From: an uncultured Novosphingobium sp.
GTDB lineage: Bacteria > Pseudomonadota > Alphaproteobacteria > Sphingomonadales > Sphingomonadaceae
Direction of reading: 5' to 3'
Length of the DNA: 17,739 nt
Assembly: GCA_937860195.1 (NCBI GenBank)
Contig: CALMBN010000260.1
Span: 1 to 17,739, forward strand
A model generated the notes under the pieces. It had not been told where the DNA came from and did not search any database. It was given only the letters and a program-made list of their open reading frames with translations. Below, one piece after another: positions 16,101-17,739 of the stretch. Positions within the stretch are counted from its first letter, which is position 1; every line of letters begins with the position of its first letter. Position numbers and translations under genes: made by a program.

Positions 16101-17008
16101 GTGATGTTTGTGGTGCTGGCCGTAGGGTTGGAATAGGTGACCGAATTGACCGAGGCGACGCTATCGCAATTGAGCGCGTTCGGATCGCAATAGACCTGGC
16201 CGAGGTCATAGAACTTTGCGCCGCTGCGTTTGGGCCAGTTGGTGTGAGGCGCGGGACTGCCGGCGGGCCAGGAATTGCTCTGATATTTCACTTTCATCGC
16301 ATAGGATGCCTTGCTGCGGACATCTTTCAGCCGATAGGCGAGGTTGCAAGTCGGGTTGAGTTCGGCATCATAAGTGCACTGCGCCGGAACGTCCCAGGTC
16401 AACGTATAGCGCGAACCATCAGGATCGAGCATTTGGGTAGGCAATGCACAATCGGCAGCGTTGGCTGAATTGCAGTCAGTGGAAGCCATCTGGATCGTGA
16501 AGACCAAAGGGTCATGGCCCAAACCGGTCAGCGCCGTGGCACTGACATAGGAAATCGAGGTGCCATCAGCGGCGCGGTAGGTATACTGGGTGCCGCCAGT
16601 GATCGGCGTGACGGTCAACGTCGCCCCATCTGCCTTGGCGTTAACCCAGGTCCCGCCTGTTTGCGTAAACTTGGCCGAGATTGTGCCAAAGGTAATTGTC
16701 GCAGTCTGCGCACCGGGTGATCCGGTCAAGCGGAGTTCTCCGCTCCAGTTGTCCTTGAATCCTGCCTGACCCCAATAGCGGACCAGTTTTATACCCTCAC
16801 TGCTGTTGCCAATGTCACCTTCGACGATGACCGGATTGAACGTGCCGGTGACAACATCCACGCCGTGCTGATCGGTGTTGCGGCGCTGCTCTGGCGCAGG
16901 TGCAGTCTGGGCGAACGCCGGAAATACGATCCCCGCCGCCAGGACAGTCGACAGGCACAAAGCAGCGCGGCGTGCGGCGCGGGCACGCGAAGTGAGGTTT
17001 GGCATCAT
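13175..17008 (-). CDS. large secreted RHS/YD-repeat protein, 3' end lost
   Basis: The frame encodes 1277 residues. A Sec signal peptide (cleavage near AFA|QT, residues 33/34) is followed by an N-terminal beta-rich domain to about residue 290 and then many YD repeats of the type YDxxGRLT, as in YDNLGRP, YDTAGRL, YDALGRQ and YDYDVSGNV. RHS proteins form large beta cocoons and often carry a toxic C-terminal tip. Here recognisable RHS sequence stops at about F1096 (13721), before the usual conserved core end (RxYDPxLGRF-type) and without any tip. The last 180 or so residues are Arg/Ala/Gln-rich and are antisense to the second pilin gene, so they are probably not native. The stop TGA overlaps the virB2 ATG. 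Start: ATG 17008 or 17005, weak ribosome binding site. Function could be adhesin, toxin carrier or decayed remnant. Confidence 0.75.
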   Translation of the reverse strand: MMPNLTSRARAARRAALCLSTVLAAGIVFPAFAQTAPAPEQRRNTDQHGVDVVTGTFNPVIVEGDIGNSSEGIKLVRYWGQAGFKDNWSGELRLTGSPGAQTATITFGTISAKFTQTGGTWVNAKADGATLTVTPITGGTQYTYRAADGTSISYVSATALTGLGHDPLVFTIQMASTDCNSANAADCALPTQMLDPDGSRYTLTWDVPAQCTYDAELNPTCNLAYRLKDVRSKASYAMKVKYQSNSWPAGSPAPHTNWPKRSGAKFYDLGQVYCDPNALNCDSVASVNSVTYSNPTASTTNITDERNGTWVLTTNTSGQLSGVRRPGAATDTTTVSYTGTKVTGITNNGETTSYVWGTSGANTTVIATTGAGETEQHFSDPATQAETIAINGAGNSTSYTLDSAGRVTRETRPEGDYTNLTLDIYGNPTEIRQVAKPGSGLPDLVATANYNVNCLSTTNGSVICDAPNYTIDPRGNRTDYTYDPVHGSVTRVQLPAPVTGGVRPEVNTSYTALFPQVRNSANQLVYAVTPEYKATQITTCATAATCAGTVNETRVTMTYNTPNLQVSSVTVANGNATISATTAYTYDASDNLKTIDGPLPGTADTTTLFYDLTNRKKGVIGPDPDGGGGRPRPAERYTYDAESRITRKERGTATAATDAALTAMTVSDFTDVSYDAKGNAVRIDLKSGVTIYAVTQFSYDVDNRLTCTAVRMNTAVYGSLPADACAASTLNAAIGPDRITKNTYDTTGRVTKVQTAYGTSGQIDEVTIAYSANGQTATVRDAGGNLTTYEYDGFDRLKKTRYPVTTAGAGASSTTDYEQLTYDPGSNLTQRRLRDGATIDFSYDNLGRPISATPSGEFTVNYQYDTAGRLTQVQRPGDGVTVTLAYDALGRQLSEAQPFGSASYQYDAAGRLTRLTWGDGFYVTYDYDVSGNVTAIRENGAASGVGVLATYSYDNLGRRTGITRGNGTSTSYAFDPVSRLSATTQDLSGTTSDVTIGAITYNPASQITSQVKSNDSYAWTGHYDVSRAYTVNGLNQLTTAGATALGYDGRGNLTTSGTSTFSYNKLNQLTSGPGVTLSYDTAGRLMEYGTATSTRFDGAGWLSAPSLIAPMAPQRRHKDHRQAAWAPQVAGHRKQSGQKPRSAHAFPRPDQAARAQCSARRTAQNTLAPAARHAAARACLRAAKDRTSPPRSPRLRSRQARSAVPRTRSAQRTALMVWQWLRQRTGPTFQAEDRAMHKELQHRPDVLRKFPQRKRKAAGKPLFAVPSSSLRRTILLG
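13176..13323. promoter_or_regulatory. spacer between two divergent pilin genes
   Basis: The 148 bases between virB2 (-) and the second virB2-like gene (+) must hold the start signals for both if each is transcribed on its own. I see no convincing -35/-10 pair. A 42-codon basic frame (13175-13303, -) crosses it and ends in the TGATG overlap with virB2. Confidence 0.3.
13324..13689 (+). CDS. second VirB2/TrbC-like pilin, divergent from virB2
   Basis: The 121-residue protein has a short signal-like start (1 to about 18) and two hydrophobic helices (about 31-50 and 57-80) around the basic loop GRLSLRRG, then a proline/alanine-rich tail of about 40 residues. The second helix, LGCFVLFGAPSI, is nearly the same as LGCFILFGAASI of the virB2 product on the other strand, so the two are paralogues, differing mainly in the long tail. 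The ATG at 13324 has no clear ribosome binding site; longer forms would run antisense to virB2. Its stop overlaps a new ATG as ATGA, the same coupling seen through the T4SS operon. The frame is crossed on the opposite strand by the RHS reading frame. Confidence 0.72.
   Translation: MLVLFAASATAIPSAPFAGLSGFEELLTGPVGTAIAVIAVGWFGLSLLGGRLSLRRGGLLVLGCFVLFGAPSIARGLLGLAGETRGPIAVSAPTAFDVPPPAVPTPPAYDPYAGAAVPSGQ
13686..13725 (+). pseudogene. remnant start of a gene coupled to the second pilin
   Basis: ATG 13686 overlaps the pilin stop (ATGA) and opens a frame reading MSDGALSQPAPSNR before entering sequence that is the antisense of the RHS gene, where it soon meets a stop. It looks like the first dozen codons of a downstream secretion gene cut off by the RHS sequence. 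Too short to identify. Confidence 0.3.
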
Positions 17009-17067
17009 TGGGTCCGTTCACTGTGAGAATTACGAGACTTAACGGCGGCGCATTTCGGCACCAAACC

Positions 17068-17301
17068 TTACGGCGGAGGCGTTGCGTTCGGGGAACCTGT
17101 CGTGGACATATTCTTGCGGTTGTCCGCCATGTCGTGGGCGTAGACGGTCTGGACGTTGTTGTTAGCCGATCCAATATGGACCACCTTCACCAGGCGGCCT
17201 TTGGCATCGTAACTGTAGGCAATAGATTCACCGGCCTGTGCGGCTCCAGCGAACAGTGTGCCCGAAATGAGCAGGGCAGCGACGTGAAGATGTCTGGCCA
17301 T
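17068..17301 (-). CDS. small secreted protein with a single YD motif
   Basis: The 77-residue protein starts with a signal peptide (residues 1-23, AQA|GES). The mature part of about 54 residues holds one RHS-like unit, SYDAKGRLVKV (30-40), then YAHDMADNR and a Pro-rich end. A TTG at 17313 would add four residues, but GGGAG lies five bases before ATG 17301. It lies 59 bases upstream of the large RHS gene in the same direction and is probably co-transcribed. It may be an RHS partner or a chopped-off RHS repeat with its own export signal; no function is established. Confidence 0.7.
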   Translation of the reverse strand: MARHLHVAALLISGTLFAGAAQAGESIAYSYDAKGRLVKVVHIGSANNNVQTVYAHDMADNRKNMSTTGSPNATPPP

Positions 17302-17313
17302 GGAAACTCCCAA

Positions 17314-17646
17314 AAAGGCATGCCGCTGACGCTGAAGCCAAGGGCTTCAGGACGGCGCGACTCGGTATTCTTTTTGGTTGCAGGCAAAACGTATCGCATT
17401 CGACGGGACTTGCAATAGCCCCAGAAAAGAGGTTCTTGGACACACCGCAGGACCGTGAGAGGTCAAAATTGGAGCAGCACCGGATTGATGTCTAGGGCTT
17501 GCTCCACGATTGCTGGCTCAGCGCCAAGCCGCCCTCATCCCGACCGGTGAACAGCCATTCACCTTTGGAAATTGCGGCGAAAATTGCAGGAACGGTGCAC
17601 TTGATTGACATCGCTAAGGGCTATTGAGTGCGCTGTAATTGTAACC
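17314..17646. promoter_or_regulatory. 333-base leader region upstream of the small YD protein and RHS gene
   Basis: No gene is supported here. The stretch should contain the promoter of the RHS pair on the - strand. It holds three dyads: CTGAAGCC/GGCTTCAG (17332-17339 and 17343-17350), GGAGCA/TGCTCC (17471-17476 and 17500-17505), and GGTGAA/TTCACC (17546-17551 and 17558-17563). No sound -35/-10 pair was found. Confidence 0.35.
17332..17350 (-). promoter_or_regulatory. hairpin in the 5' leader of the small YD protein
   Basis: A perfect eight-pair stem with a three-base loop ends about 22 bases before the ribosome binding site GGGAG of the - strand gene starting at 17301. It could act on translation or message stability. 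There is no T tract next to it. Confidence 0.4.
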
Positions 17647-17739
17647 CTATGGTCCTGCCCGATCATCCTGAGCCTGTCGAAGGACCGTCAGGTTGCCGTT
17701 GGGATCATAGCAAAAGCTGGAACTGACCGCCCCGCTCGC
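17647..17739 (-). pseudogene. 3' end of another RHS/YD-repeat frame, cut by a repeat
   Basis: From the right edge the - strand frame reads FCYDPNGNLTVL, a YD repeat, then passes into interspersed repeat sequence (RQAQDDRAGP) and stops at TAG (17647-17649). The remainder lies outside the window. It is most likely an RHS gene shortened by insertion of the repeat. Confidence 0.55.
17651..17686. repeat. palindrome-ended interspersed repeat
   Basis: A 36-base unit is bounded by perfect 6-base inverted ends, GGTCCT (17651-17656) and AGGACC (17681-17686). Its core, TCCTGAGCCTGTCGAAGGA, is of a kind I know as dispersed in sphingomonad genomes. It provides the last codons of the RHS fragment. Confidence 0.55.

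Noticed and set aside
15551-16468. + strand open frame (305 codons) opposite the RHS N-terminal part
   Set aside because: Same reason: antisense shadow of a signal-peptide-bearing RHS gene.
13721-17008. Regular recurring pattern that could be taken for a CRISPR or tandem DNA repeat
   Set aside because: The periodicity comes from degenerate YD protein repeats; DNA units are neither identical nor separated by unique spacers.
17400-17470. - strand TTGACC and TTGCAA boxes as RHS promoter
   Set aside because: No -10-like hexamer stands at a suitable distance; spacings are 14 bases or the partner hexamer is poor.

Overview
The window looks like chromosomal DNA of a high-GC alphaproteobacterium, most likely a sphingomonad (Erythrobacter, Sphingopyxis or Novosphingobium type). 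The grounds are the gene order folB - small Rossmann-like protein - moaA - moaD - moaE, an L21 with a long Ala/Lys tail, the protein sequences, and the kind of short interspersed palindromic repeats at both edges. No tRNA, rRNA, integrase, transposase or CRISPR array was seen.

Left part (1-5218, mostly + strand): the 3' part of a class I SAM-dependent methyltransferase, with a palindromic repeat read in frame at its 5' end. A tightly packed pterin/molybdopterin operon follows (folB, a degenerate SDR-like half protein, moaA, moaD, moaE). A lipoprotein gene faces the operon from the - strand. Then come rplU-rpmA with a good -35 box upstream and a clear intrinsic terminator downstream, and a RimJ/RimL-type GNAT acetyltransferase.

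Middle part (5219-13175, - strand): a 276-base spacer with an unusual structured element, then a P-type type IV secretion (T4SS) operon, read from right to left as virB2, virB3, virB4, virB6, virB8, virB9, virB10, virB11. From virB4 to virB11 every junction is a 4-base ATGA stop/start overlap. virB1, virB5, virB7 and virD4 are not in the window.

Right part (13176-17739): a second VirB2-like pilin gene lies on the + strand, divergent from virB2. It ends in an ATGA overlap that would start another coupled gene, but about a dozen codons later the sequence becomes the 3' end of a very large Sec-exported RHS/YD-repeat protein on the opposite strand. The RHS protein lacks the usual conserved end of the RHS core and any toxin tip, and its reading frame runs antisense through the pilin gene until a TGA that overlaps the virB2 ATG. 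This reads as a recombination junction joining a truncated RHS locus to a truncated second T4SS operon. Upstream of the RHS gene are a 77-residue secreted protein with one YD motif and, at the window edge, a further RHS fragment that runs into a palindrome-ended repeat and stops.

The most interesting material is the RHS/pilin junction, the divergent second pilin beside a reduced T4SS, the two interspersed repeats read in frame as protein, and the structured element just downstream of virB11.
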